A stretch of DNA of 64,000 bases from Rhizobium sp. ICMP 5592 (GCF_009498525.1 NZ_QSNT01000004.1:426019-490018); one strand, 5' to 3'. Positions 44,487 to 52,635 are shown, counted from the first letter of the stretch. Translations and numbers: made by a program. The notes: generated by a model not told the origin, from the letters alone.

Positions 44487-45253
44487 CTGGACCGAAACCC
44501 AAACCAGCGGGCGATGCGCCGCACTATCTGCGCATCAAGGAAAAGATCATGGGTTTGATCGCCGAGGGCAAGCTCAAGCCGGGCGATCGCGTCTATTCCG
44601 AGAGCGAGCTCGTCTCTTCCTTCGGCGTCAGCCGCATGACCGCCAACCGGGCACTGCGCGAACTGATGTTCGAGGGCGTGCTGACGCGCTCCGCCGGCCT
44701 TGGCACTTTCGTTTCCTCGCAGCGCCACGATATCGATCTGCTGCAGATCAAGAATATCGCCGAGGAGATTTCCAGCCGGGGTCGTCGCCATACCGCCAAG
44801 GTGCTGATTGCCGACCGCATCAAGGCGGATGCAAGTGTCGCCCAGTCGCTCGATCTGGAGCCGGGCATCGAGGTCATGCATACGCTGATCGTGCATCTGG
44901 AAGACAATCAGCCGATCCAGGTCGAGGAACGCTATGTCAATCCAGTTGTCGCGCCCGACTATCTCACCAATGATTTCAACGAGATCACCCCGAACGAATA
45001 TCTGACGCGGGTGGCACCGATCACCGAGTTCGAGCATTTCGTCGAGGCGATGAAGCCGGATGCCACGGTCAGGAAGCTGCTCGGCATGAAGCCGGATCAG
45101 CCTTGCCTCAGGGTCTTCCGCCGTACTTGGTCCGGCGATGCCGTCGTCACCTGCGCGCTGCTCTCCTATCCCGGCGACAAATACCGGCTGGAGGCGCGTT
45201 CAGGCAAGGGGCGGGCAAAGCCGCTCGCTCTTCTGGAGGGCAGGCAGGGATGA
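44483..45253 (+). CDS. GntR-family regulator, HutC subfamily (UTRA domain), probable repressor of both betaine operons
   Basis: 256 aa. N-terminal GntR winged helix (about 15-80: YSESELVSSFGVSRMTANRA, LRELMFEGVLTR) and C-terminal UTRA ligand domain (about 95-245: EISSRGRRHTAKVL, VEERYVNPVVAPDYL, FRRTWSGDAVV). HutC-family proteins bind TGTATATACA-type palindromes and often sense the acrylate product (urocanate for HutC). Both operators in the 40.9-41.3 kb region match. ATG 44483 overlaps the MaoC stop by 4 bp, and its own stop overlaps the HAL2 ATG. Autorepression as part of operon B is likely. Confidence 0.88.
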   Translation: MTGPKPKPAGDAPHYLRIKEKIMGLIAEGKLKPGDRVYSESELVSSFGVSRMTANRALRELMFEGVLTRSAGLGTFVSSQRHDIDLLQIKNIAEEISSRGRRHTAKVLIADRIKADASVAQSLDLEPGIEVMHTLIVHLEDNQPIQVEERYVNPVVAPDYLTNDFNEITPNEYLTRVAPITEFEHFVEAMKPDATVRKLLGMKPDQPCLRVFRRTWSGDAVVTCALLSYPGDKYRLEARSGKGRAKPLALLEGRQG

Positions 45254-46749
45254 GTACCGCCGGCAACATCGTCTCCTTTACGGGAACCGCTCCGACAGTG
45301 AGCGACATCGCCGCCATCGCGCGGCGAAATGCCCGAGTGACGATTTCCCCCGATGTCGAACAGAAGATCCTCGCCGCGCGGGCCGTCGTCGATCGCTACA
45401 CCGCATCTGACGTACCCGTATACGGATTGACCACCGGCCTCGGCGCGGGCGTCGATACGCGTCTGGCAACCGAAGATCTCGTCGCCTTCCAGCTGCGCGT
45501 GCCTCAGGCCCGGGCCGTTGGTGTCGGGGCTCCCCTTCCGCGTGACGTCGTGCGCGCGATGATGGCCGTCCGGATCGCCGGAATGGCGGCTGGCGGCTCC
45601 GGCGTGTCGCTTCCGGTGTTTTCCGGCCTTGTCGCGGCGTTGAATGCCGGCTTCCACCCGGTTGTCCCCTCTCTCGGATCGATCGGTGCGGCCGATCTCG
45701 CGCCGCTTGCCCATATGGGACGAGCGCTGCTCGGACATGGCCAGGCCGAAGTCGGCGGCTCCGTCATGGCGGCAAGCGAAGCGCTGGTGGCCGCCGGCCT
45801 CGAGCCGTTGCGGCTTGCGCCGAAGGATGGCCATGCCGTCGTCGTCGCCAACAGCATGTCGGTCGCCAAGGCCTGCCTTTGCCTAACGGATATCGAACAG
45901 CTCTTCACCTGGTCGCTAGCTGCCGTCGCCCTCAATTTCGAGGCATTTCGCGCCAATGTCAGCATCTTCGACGACCGGGCGCTGGCAGCAAGGCCGGCCT
46001 TCGGTCAACGCGAAGCAGCCGCTCGTCTTCGCGATCTGCTGGCCGGTAGTTCCCTGCTTGCCGATGGCGCAGCACGGCGGCTGCAGGATCCCTTGAGCTA
46101 TCGCTGCGCGCCACAGGTCTGGGGCGCGCTTCTGCACGCCATCGACGAGGCCCATCAGGCGACGGAGATTGAACTCGCCAGCTCCGGCGACAATCCGGTC
46201 GTCCTGGTGGAAGAAGGCCTTATGGTCGCGCAGGGCAATTTCGATCTGACCGCCTTCGTGTTGTCGTGGGAACGGCTGGGTCAGGCACTGGCGCATTGCG
46301 CGGCTGGGACCGCCTACCGCACGATGAAGATCATGTCGGCCGGCATGTCGGACCTGCCGCGCTTCCTGACGCCGCTCGGCCAAAGCCGGACGGGTTTCGC
46401 CACAGTCCAGAAGACCGTCTCGGCACTGGAAACGGAAATCCGCCATCTTGCCGCACCGATCTCCCTCACCCCCATACCGGTGGCCGATGGTGTCGAGGAC
46501 CAGGCATCGATGGCGCCGAGCGTCCTTGCAAAGACCGAAGCGATCATCGAGCGGCTACGCTATCTCGTGGCCATCGAGCTAATCGCCTCCGCCCAGGCAG
46601 TGGAACTGCGCGGCGTGGAAAACGAACTCGGCGCCGGTACGCAGGAGGTCTATCGACGTGTCCGCGAACAGGTGCCGCCGCTCACCGAGGATCGCGCCCA
46701 GGGTCCGGACTTCGATAGCATATCCGAACTCATCAGAAACTCCGCCTGA
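45250..46749 (+). CDS. HAL-family lyase lacking the MIO serine (HAL2), candidate betaine lyase
   Basis: 499 aa. Same fold as HAL1: Tyr58 in VYGLTTGLG, QDPLSYRC at 279-286, SGDNPV, QGNFD. The MIO region reads GSIGAADLAPLAH (143-155) where the family has GSVGASGDLAPLAH. One codon is missing and no Ala-Ser-Gly remains, while flanking sequence is well kept. The usual Tyr of QDPYS is Leu282, and QEDHVSMG has become VEDQASMA. The Ser-His specificity pair of HAL is Ala87-Arg88, so the substrate should differ from that of HAL1. It overlaps the HutC-like gene by 4 bp and precedes a betaine-type importer. Confidence 0.85.
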   Translation: MSTAGNIVSFTGTAPTVSDIAAIARRNARVTISPDVEQKILAARAVVDRYTASDVPVYGLTTGLGAGVDTRLATEDLVAFQLRVPQARAVGVGAPLPRDVVRAMMAVRIAGMAAGGSGVSLPVFSGLVAALNAGFHPVVPSLGSIGAADLAPLAHMGRALLGHGQAEVGGSVMAASEALVAAGLEPLRLAPKDGHAVVVANSMSVAKACLCLTDIEQLFTWSLAAVALNFEAFRANVSIFDDRALAARPAFGQREAAARLRDLLAGSSLLADGAARRLQDPLSYRCAPQVWGALLHAIDEAHQATEIELASSGDNPVVLVEEGLMVAQGNFDLTAFVLSWERLGQALAHCAAGTAYRTMKIMSAGMSDLPRFLTPLGQSRTGFATVQKTVSALETEIRHLAAPISLTPIPVADGVEDQASMAPSVLAKTEAIIERLRYLVAIELIASAQAVELRGVENELGAGTQEVYRRVREQVPPLTEDRAQGPDFDSISELIRNSA

Positions 46750-46790
46750 CGGAGCCGAAATTGAAAAGCCAAAACTGATTTTGCAGCAGC

Positions 46791-46802
46791 ATCAATATTG
46801 AT
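46791..46802. promoter_or_regulatory. Perfect 12-bp palindrome before the operon B binding-protein gene
   Basis: ATCAATATTGAT lies 30 bp upstream of the start at 46832, in the 82-bp gap between HAL2 and the binding-protein gene. It differs from the HutC-type sites, so an internal promoter with a different regulator is possible. Confidence 0.4.
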
Positions 46803-46831
46803 CCACCGCATTTAACCAGAGGGGAATGAAG

Positions 46832-47719
46832 ATGAAATTATCGATCCTGTCCGCCATCGCCGCCACCGTGATGGCCGCCTCCGCCTTCCAGCCTGCAGCG
46901 GCAGCCGAGCCCATCAAGGTCGGCAGCAAGAATTTCACCGAGCAATATATCCTCGCCGAAATGTATGCGGCACTTCTCGAAAAGGCCGGTTTCCAGGTCG
47001 AGCGCAAGATCAATCTCGGCGGCACGATGATTGCCCAGCAGGCGCTCACAACCGGTGCAATCGATCTCTATCCGGAATATACCGGCACGGCGCTTTCCGC
47101 CGTCGTCAAGGGGACGATGTCCACGGACCCGGATAAGGTCTACAATGACGTCAAGGACTTCTACACCAAGCAGTTCAACCTCACTTGGCTAAAGCCTACC
47201 GGCATCAACAACGGCTATGTCATCGTCGTGCGCCAGGAAACGGCCGACGCCGACAAGCTGAAGACGCTGTCCGACCTCGCCAAGGTATCGGGCAAGCTGG
47301 TCTTCGGCGGTGGCGCAGAATTTCCCGACCGCGCGGACGGTTTGCCGGGCCTGAAGCGCGTCTACAGTGCAGAATTCAAGGAATTCAAGCAGTTCGCCAA
47401 GCTCGGCCTGCGCTATGATGCGCTGGCTCAAAAGGACATCGACGTCGTCAACGGCGCCGCGACCGACTGGCAGATCGGCGCAAAGGGACTGGTCGCGCTT
47501 GACGACGACAAGGGGCTCTTCCCGCCCTATTACCTCGCCCCGGTCGTCCGCCAGCAGGCACTGGATGCCAATCCCAAGATGAAGGACGTGCTGGAAGCGC
47601 TCGGCTCCCATCTCGACAATGCGACGATGCGCGTCCTCAATGCCAAGGTCGAGAACGACCACGAGGAACCCAAGGACGTGGCCGAAGCCTTCCTGAAGGA
47701 AAAGGGCCTGCTTCCCTGA
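46832..47719 (+). CDS. Quaternary-amine ABC transporter binding protein (OsmX/OpuCC family), operon B
   Basis: 295 aa. A Sec signal (SAIAATVMAASAFQPAAAAE) precedes a classic betaine-binding core: VGSKNFTEQYILAEMYAALL, NLGGTMIAQQALTTGAIDLY, PEYTGTALSAVV. It is closer to canonical ProX/OsmX proteins than the operon A protein. ATG 46832 is preceded by GAGGGG at 7 nt; the upstream in-frame ATG 46826 is too close to that site. A hairpin follows the stop. Confidence 0.92.
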   Translation: MKLSILSAIAATVMAASAFQPAAAAEPIKVGSKNFTEQYILAEMYAALLEKAGFQVERKINLGGTMIAQQALTTGAIDLYPEYTGTALSAVVKGTMSTDPDKVYNDVKDFYTKQFNLTWLKPTGINNGYVIVVRQETADADKLKTLSDLAKVSGKLVFGGGAEFPDRADGLPGLKRVYSAEFKEFKQFAKLGLRYDALAQKDIDVVNGAATDWQIGAKGLVALDDDKGLFPPYYLAPVVRQQALDANPKMKDVLEALGSHLDNATMRVLNAKVENDHEEPKDVAEAFLKEKGLLP

Positions 47720-47729
47720 TCGTCTTGGA

Positions 47730-47756
47730 GCGCGACGGGCCTTGAGCCCGCCGCGC
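47730..47756 (+). other. Intercistronic hairpin after the operon B binding-protein gene
   Basis: GCGCGACGGGC / GCCCGCCGCGC, 10 of 11 pairs with a 5-nt loop, 11 bp after the stop codon. It is probably an mRNA-stabilising or partial-termination element. Confidence 0.6.
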
Positions 47757-47831
47757 TTACTCCTGGCACCATCGCCGGCAATTTTGCAGCAATCGACGTG
47801 ACCGCCAGCGGCGGTATCCTGGAGAACGGGA

Positions 47832-48836
47832 ATGCAGGAAATCTGGATCGACTATCTGAACGCCATCGATGCCAAGGCACTGGCTCTGACCAATGACGAA
47901 ATCCTCGATGCCGTCAGCAAGGCGCTGGATGCACAGGGACGCGGCGAGACAGTGATCGAGCCGCGCGTGCATCTGGTGCCCGAAAGCTCCGACAAGGGGC
48001 ATTTCAACGTGCTGCGTGGCTATGTGAAATCGCTCGGCTATGCCGGCGTCAAGGTGGTCGGCGATTTCGTCGACAATTACAAGCAGGGCCTGCCATCCGA
48101 ACTGGCCGTGCTCAACCTTTTCGATCCGCATACCGGCGTGCCGAAGGCGATCGTTGACGCCACTGCGATCACCGATATGCGTACCGGCGCGGTCACCGCC
48201 ATCGGCGCGCGCCATCTCGCCCGCAAGGATAGCAAGGTGCTCGGCCATATCGGCGCGCGCGGCACCGCATACTGGAATGTCCGCCTACTCGACCATCTCT
48301 TCGATTTCGAGGAAATCCGCATCCATTCCCGTCGCCCGGAAAGCCGCGATGCCTTTGCCGCCCGGCTGGAAAAGGATCTCGGCAAGAAGATCATCGTCAC
48401 GGACAATTGGGAAGACTGCCTGAAGGACGCCGATATCATGGTGGAGGCGAGCCGCCTGCCGGAGCCGACGCCGCTCTTCAAGACATCCTGGGTCAAGAAA
48501 GGCGCCTTCGTCGTTCCCTACGGCACGATGAGCGCGCTGGAATTCGACCTGACCGATATCATGGACAAGGTCGTCGTCGACGATTGGGGCCAGTGCGGCC
48601 CCGGCCGGCCCTATGGCGCTCTGCGCCGGCATGTGGACGAGGGCAAGGTGACGGCGGAGACGCTGTACGCCGAAATCGGCCAGATCGTTTGCGGCGCCAA
48701 GCCTGGCCGCGAGAGCGACGACGAAACCATCCTCTTCTGGCATCGCGGCCTCAGCACGACTGATGTCGCGCTTGGAGCGGCCATGGTCGACAAGGCCAAG
48801 CGAATGAATATCGGCCAGCGCCTGCGGTTTGCGTGA
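47832..48836 (+). CDS. Ornithine cyclodeaminase/mu-crystallin family protein, operon B
   Basis: 334 aa, full length. N-terminal family features (IEPRVHLVPESSDKGHFNVL, AGVKVVGDFVDNYKQGLP), the middle motif ATAITDMRTGAVTAIGARHL, and a Rossmann domain with VLGHIGARGTA in place of the usual GxGxQ. It may act as an NAD(P)-dependent imine reductase or cyclodeaminase on the betaine or its breakdown product. GGAG lies about 6 nt before ATG 47832. Its presence inside an ABC operon that otherwise handles betaines is unexplained. Confidence 0.85.
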   Translation: MQEIWIDYLNAIDAKALALTNDEILDAVSKALDAQGRGETVIEPRVHLVPESSDKGHFNVLRGYVKSLGYAGVKVVGDFVDNYKQGLPSELAVLNLFDPHTGVPKAIVDATAITDMRTGAVTAIGARHLARKDSKVLGHIGARGTAYWNVRLLDHLFDFEEIRIHSRRPESRDAFAARLEKDLGKKIIVTDNWEDCLKDADIMVEASRLPEPTPLFKTSWVKKGAFVVPYGTMSALEFDLTDIMDKVVVDDWGQCGPGRPYGALRRHVDEGKVTAETLYAEIGQIVCGAKPGRESDDETILFWHRGLSTTDVALGAAMVDKAKRMNIGQRLRFA

Positions 48837-48842
48837 CCGGCC

Positions 48843-49661
48843 ATGACCAGGACCGCCGCCCCGCCGATTGCCTGTTCGAGAATGTACAATCTCAGCCCCA
48901 AAATAACCGGGCTCTGGGACAACTTTTTTACGTGGCTCGGTGGACAATCCGGCATCAGGCTTGAGGTGATCCCGCACGCGGCTCCCGCACCTCTTTCCAC
49001 ACTCTGGGAGCGGCCGGATATGGGCGTCGTCTTCATGTGCGGCTTCCCGTTCTCGAAGCTTGCCACCGACCAGCGGCCGATACCGCTCGTGGCACCTATC
49101 TCGCTCGCGAACTGGGCCGGCGGGCAGCCGGTCTATGCGAGCCATATCGTTGCCGGGAGGGATACGGCTTTCGAAAGTACCGACCTTGCAAAGGCGCGCT
49201 GGGGCTGGACAGTGCGGGATTCGCAATCCGGCTATAATGCGTCGAGAGAATTCCTCGCCACACAACCCTATGCAAAAGAAGTGCGCGACACGGTCGGTCC
49301 GCTTCTCAATCCGCGTGGCGTCGTGGAGGCGATCCGCAGCGGCACGATCGATGTCGGGGCGATCGACGCCTATGCCTACCAACTGCTGGAGATGCATGAA
49401 CCGGATATGATCGCGCCGTTGCGCATCGTCGCGACAACCGAGCCCGCGCCCTTCCCGCTGCTCGTAGCCTCCCGGCAATTGCCATCGGACGCGGTTCTGA
49501 CGCTCAAGCATACGCTTCTTCACGCGCATCGGAGCGACGAGGAGCGAGCCATCCTCGCCTCGTTGGGTCTCGCCGCTTTCACGGAGCCAGATATGGCGGC
49601 GTACGATCGGATGCCCGCGAGAGCGCGAGATGCGGACGAAGCCTTGGGAGTGTCATGGTGA
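48843..49661 (+). CDS. Periplasmic-binding-fold protein without signal peptide (phosphonate/PhnD-like), operon B
   Basis: 272 aa resembling PhnD/SsuA-type binding proteins (WTVRDSQSGYNASREFL; LLNPRGVVEAIRSGTIDVGA; IDAYAYQLLEMHEPDMIAPL). The N-terminus (MTRTAAPPIACSRMYNLS) has no hydrophobic signal and no lipobox, so the protein is predicted cytoplasmic. It starts 6 bp after the OCD-like gene. It could be a cytoplasmic ligand sensor or a metabolic enzyme built on this fold. The assignment to PhnD-like is moderate. Confidence 0.7.
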   Translation: MTRTAAPPIACSRMYNLSPKITGLWDNFFTWLGGQSGIRLEVIPHAAPAPLSTLWERPDMGVVFMCGFPFSKLATDQRPIPLVAPISLANWAGGQPVYASHIVAGRDTAFESTDLAKARWGWTVRDSQSGYNASREFLATQPYAKEVRDTVGPLLNPRGVVEAIRSGTIDVGAIDAYAYQLLEMHEPDMIAPLRIVATTEPAPFPLLVASRQLPSDAVLTLKHTLLHAHRSDEERAILASLGLAAFTEPDMAAYDRMPARARDADEALGVSW

Positions 49662-49704
49662 GACCTCGACAGCTCCGCCACCGCTCCAGCAAAGGGGTCC
49701 GCCG

Positions 49705-50328
49705 ATGAAGTGGGTTCCGAAGAACATCGATCGGCTGGCCGAAGCCCTGCTGGAACATCTCTACCTCGTCTTCTCATCCGTCGGGATCGCGCTGGTCATC
49801 TCGCTGATCGTCGGCATATGGGCGGCGCGCAAGCCTCGCACCTTCAGCGCCATCGTCATCGTGACCGGCGTCCTCTTCGCCGTGCCGAGCCTTGCGCTTT
49901 TCGCCCTGCTCATTCCGACCCTCGGCATCGGTGCCGCGCCCGCCATCACCGGCCTTGCGGCCTATTCGCTGATGATCCTCATCCGCAATATCGGGCTCGG
50001 CTTTCAATCCATCCCCCGTGACGTCTTGGATGCCGCGCACGGCATGGGATACGGGACCATCAGGCGCATCTGGGAAATCGAGCTGCCGCTCGCCATACCC
50101 TTTATCGTCGGCGGCATCCGCATCGCCATGGTCACCGTGATCGGCATCGCTACCGTTGCGGCCTACATCAATGCCGGCGGTCTCGGCGTGATCATCTTCG
50201 AGGGCATCGACCAGCGTTTCCCGGAAAAGATCCTCGCCGGCGGCCTGCTTACCTCGGCGCTGGCGCTTTTCACCGACTATCTCTTCGCGGCGATCGAAAA
50301 GATGCTGCGACGTCGCAGCGGGAGGTAG
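49705..50328 (+). CDS. Quaternary-amine ABC transporter permease 1, operon B
   Basis: 207 aa, about five to six helices: VLFAVPSLALFALLIPTLG, IRNIGLGFQSIPRDVLDAA, GMGYGTIRRIWEIELPLAIP (EAA loop) and ATVAAYINAGGLGVIIFEG. ATG 49705 follows AAAGGGG; the frame is open upstream to 49630 but without homology. It pairs with the permease encoded next. Confidence 0.92.
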   Translation: MKWVPKNIDRLAEALLEHLYLVFSSVGIALVISLIVGIWAARKPRTFSAIVIVTGVLFAVPSLALFALLIPTLGIGAAPAITGLAAYSLMILIRNIGLGFQSIPRDVLDAAHGMGYGTIRRIWEIELPLAIPFIVGGIRIAMVTVIGIATVAAYINAGGLGVIIFEGIDQRFPEKILAGGLLTSALALFTDYLFAAIEKMLRRRSGR

Positions 50329-50333
50329 ACAGA

Positions 50334-50969
50334 ATGATCCTGATCGACGCCTTTCACTGGATCGCCAGCAATCCCAGCACATTCTTCAGCGCCTTCAACC
50401 GTCACATGCTGATGTGCGCGATCTCGCTCGGTATCGCGCTGGTCATCGCGATACCGCTCGGCTTTCTCGTCGCTAGAATGCCGCGAGCCGCCTTCGTCGC
50501 CGTCAACATGGCCGGTTCGCTGCGCTCTATTCCGAGCCTGGCGATCCTGTCGGCGGCCATGCCCTTCCTCGGCATCGGCCTCCTGCCTTCGGTTATCGCG
50601 CTGATCGTACTGGCGGTGCCGCCGCTCCTGCTCAACACCATCGTTGGCATCCGCGAAATCGACCCTGCCCTTCTCGACGCCGCCAGCGGCATGGGCATGG
50701 GACGCCGCGATATCCTCTGGCAGATCGAAGCCCCACTTTCCGTACCCTCGATCCTCGCCGGCGTTCGCACCAGCGCTATCCAGGTGATCGGCGGCGCCGC
50801 CCTTGCCTCCTTCATCGGCGGCGGCGGGCTTGGCGATTTCATCAATGCCGGCATCGCCATCATGAATATGCCGCGCCTACTGGTTGGCGCGCTTCCCATC
50901 GCCCTTCTCGCCATCCTCGCCGAACTCACCTTCGGCTGGCTGGAGCGATTTTTCACTCAAAGACGATGA
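50334..50969 (+). CDS. Quaternary-amine ABC transporter permease 2, operon B
   Basis: 211 aa: MAGSLRSIPSLAILSAAMPF, LLNTIVGIREIDPALLDAA, SGMGMGRRDILWQIEAPLSV (EAA loop) and ALASFIGGGGLGDFINAG. A strong GGGAGG site precedes ATG 50334. It lies 5 bp after permease 1 and 18 bp before the ATPase gene. Confidence 0.92.
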   Translation: MILIDAFHWIASNPSTFFSAFNRHMLMCAISLGIALVIAIPLGFLVARMPRAAFVAVNMAGSLRSIPSLAILSAAMPFLGIGLLPSVIALIVLAVPPLLLNTIVGIREIDPALLDAASGMGMGRRDILWQIEAPLSVPSILAGVRTSAIQVIGGAALASFIGGGGLGDFINAGIAIMNMPRLLVGALPIALLAILAELTFGWLERFFTQRR

Positions 50970-50987
50970 CCGCGGAAGGCCATTGCC

Positions 50988-51926
50988 ATGATACGACTCG
51001 ACCACGTCACCAAGAACTATGAGGGAAGCGAGCGCCACGCCGTCGACACCCTTGAGCTTGAGATCGAAACGGGCACGACCGTCGCGCTGATCGGCCCCTC
51101 CGGCTGCGGCAAGACGACGACCATGCGGATGATCAACCGGCTGGAAACGCCGACGCGCGGCCGCGTGCTGGTCAATGGACGGGATGTGGCGGAGACCGAT
51201 CAGAAGCAGCTTCGCCGCAGCATCGGCTATGTCATCCAGCAGGTCGGGCTTTTCCCGCATATGACGATCGAGCGCAACGTCGCGACGGTGCCGCGCCTGC
51301 TCGGCTGGGACAAGGCAAGGACGGACCGCCGGATCGACGAGCTTCTCGACCTGGTCGGCCTCGATCCCGCCATCATGCGCCGCCGCCTGCCGCACGAGCT
51401 TTCTGGCGGACAGCGCCAGCGCGTCGGCTTTGCCCGAGCACTCGCCGCCGATCCCGCGATCATGCTGATGGACGAGCCCTTCGGCGCGATCGATCCCATC
51501 ACCCGCGTGCGGTTGCAGGACGAATTCCGGCAAATCCTGAAGAAGGTCAGCAAGACCGTGGTCATCGTCACCCACGACATCGACGAGGCGATCAAGATGG
51601 GCGACCGCATCGCCATCATGCGCGACGGTCGCCTGCTGCAATATGATACACCGGAAGCAATCCTCTCCCATCCGGCCAACAACTTCGTCGAAAGCTTCCT
51701 CGGGCCGGACCGGGCAATCAAGCGGCTGAGCCTGATCGAGGTAGCAACCGTCATGGCGCCACCTGCGACTGAGGTTTCCGCTATCTCCATCAGCCCCAGC
51801 GCCAATCTCCATGACGCTCTGGCGCTGATCCTTGCCGATGATTTACCTGGTCTCGACGTCAAGGCGGAGAATGGCGAGAGCGTCGGGTATCTTTCGCGTG
51901 AGGCGGTGCTTTCTGCACATCGGTGA
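50988..51926 (+). CDS. Quaternary-amine ABC transporter ATPase, operon B
   Basis: 312 aa OpuCA/OsmV-type ATPase: Walker A GPSGCGKTT, Q loop IQQVGLFPHMT, signature LSGGQRQRVGFARAL, Walker B IMLMDEPFGAID, H loop VTHDIDE. The C-terminal extension is shorter than in the operon A ATPase and holds at most one degenerate CBS segment (SANLHDALALILADDLPGL), so osmotic gating is doubtful. Last gene of operon B. Confidence 0.92.
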   Translation: MIRLDHVTKNYEGSERHAVDTLELEIETGTTVALIGPSGCGKTTTMRMINRLETPTRGRVLVNGRDVAETDQKQLRRSIGYVIQQVGLFPHMTIERNVATVPRLLGWDKARTDRRIDELLDLVGLDPAIMRRRLPHELSGGQRQRVGFARALAADPAIMLMDEPFGAIDPITRVRLQDEFRQILKKVSKTVVIVTHDIDEAIKMGDRIAIMRDGRLLQYDTPEAILSHPANNFVESFLGPDRAIKRLSLIEVATVMAPPATEVSAISISPSANLHDALALILADDLPGLDVKAENGESVGYLSREAVLSAHR

Positions 51927-51989
51927 GATGAAGTTTTCCGGGCTGCGCGAACTTGCTCTTAGTCAGGACAATCACGCCTCGAGCCCGTC

Positions 51990-52280
51990 TCAGCTCAACC
52001 AGTTCTCAACATCACGCTGCCCATAGACGACCGCAACGATAAAGATGCCGTAAGGCATCGGCTCGTAGATAGCGACATAACGACCCTCAATGAGAATCCG
52101 CGCAGTGGGGCTCAATTCCGGCCGAGGAGACCCCATGAGAGGTTGTCCTGCCGCAAGCTCGGCCTTGTCCAAAATCCGAGTGAGAAGGGCATCCGCTGCC
52201 CGTTCATTGTCCGGAGCGATTGTGCGCCATATTTGGCGCAGATCTTCCTCTGCCTTGGGGCTTAGAATGTACTTAGCCAC
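51990..52280 (-). CDS. parE: ParE/RelE-superfamily toxin
   Basis: 96 aa: KYILSPKAEEDLRQIWRTIA at the N-terminus and VAIYEPMPYGIFIVAVVYGQ RDVENWL at the C-terminus (split here), the ParE pattern. ParE toxins act on DNA gyrase. The gene overlaps its antitoxin gene by 8 bp, with the antitoxin first, as usual for parDE. It lies directly beyond operon B on the opposite strand. Confidence 0.88.
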   Translation of the reverse strand: MAKYILSPKAEEDLRQIWRTIAPDNERAADALLTRILDKAELAAGQPLMGSPRPELSPTARILIEGRYVAIYEPMPYGIFIVAVVYGQRDVENWLS

Positions 52281-52533
52281 CGCGACGGATTTCCGCCTTC
52301 AACTCCGCCAAAAGAGTTTTGGCATCGACCTCGCGGCCCTCACCGCTCGCCATGCCCTCGTCATAGGCCCTCTTGAGGCGGTTGATTTCCAAAAGACGAA
52401 TTTCTTCGCGCTGCTCCCATAAACGCAGGGCATCCCGAACCACCTCGCTATTGGAGGCATAGGCTCCGGATTCAACAGCGCCATGCAGCCGCGCCACCTG
52501 CTGAGGCGAGAGAGAGATGGTGAGGGTCTTCAT
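52273..52533 (-). CDS. parD: ParD-type antitoxin (CopG/MetJ-like ribbon-helix-helix)
   Basis: 86 aa from Met 52533 (the frame opens at 52548, MKTEPMKTL). N-terminal ribbon-helix-helix: LTISLSPQQVARLHGAVESG, YASNSEVVRDALRLWEQRE. The C-terminal charged helix binds ParE. It autorepresses the pair. The promoter lies in the AT-rich 52534-52676 gap shared with vapBC. Confidence 0.87.
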   Translation of the reverse strand: MKTLTISLSPQQVARLHGAVESGAYASNSEVVRDALRLWEQREEIRLLEINRLKRAYDEGMASGEGREVDAKTLLAELKAEIRRGG

Positions 52534-52635
52534 AGGCTCGGTTTTCATGGACCACTTATAGCAGTCCTAACAAGAACTAACAATATCACATAAGATGCAG
52601 TCGTTGGCACACACTCTTGGAAAGGTCGCACACAT

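Noticed and set aside
45670..45720. Sequencing error or frameshift as the cause of the missing MIO triad in HAL2
   Set aside because: The change removes exactly one codon and the flanking GSIG and DLAPLAH remain in frame; HAL1 lacks the triad in a different way.
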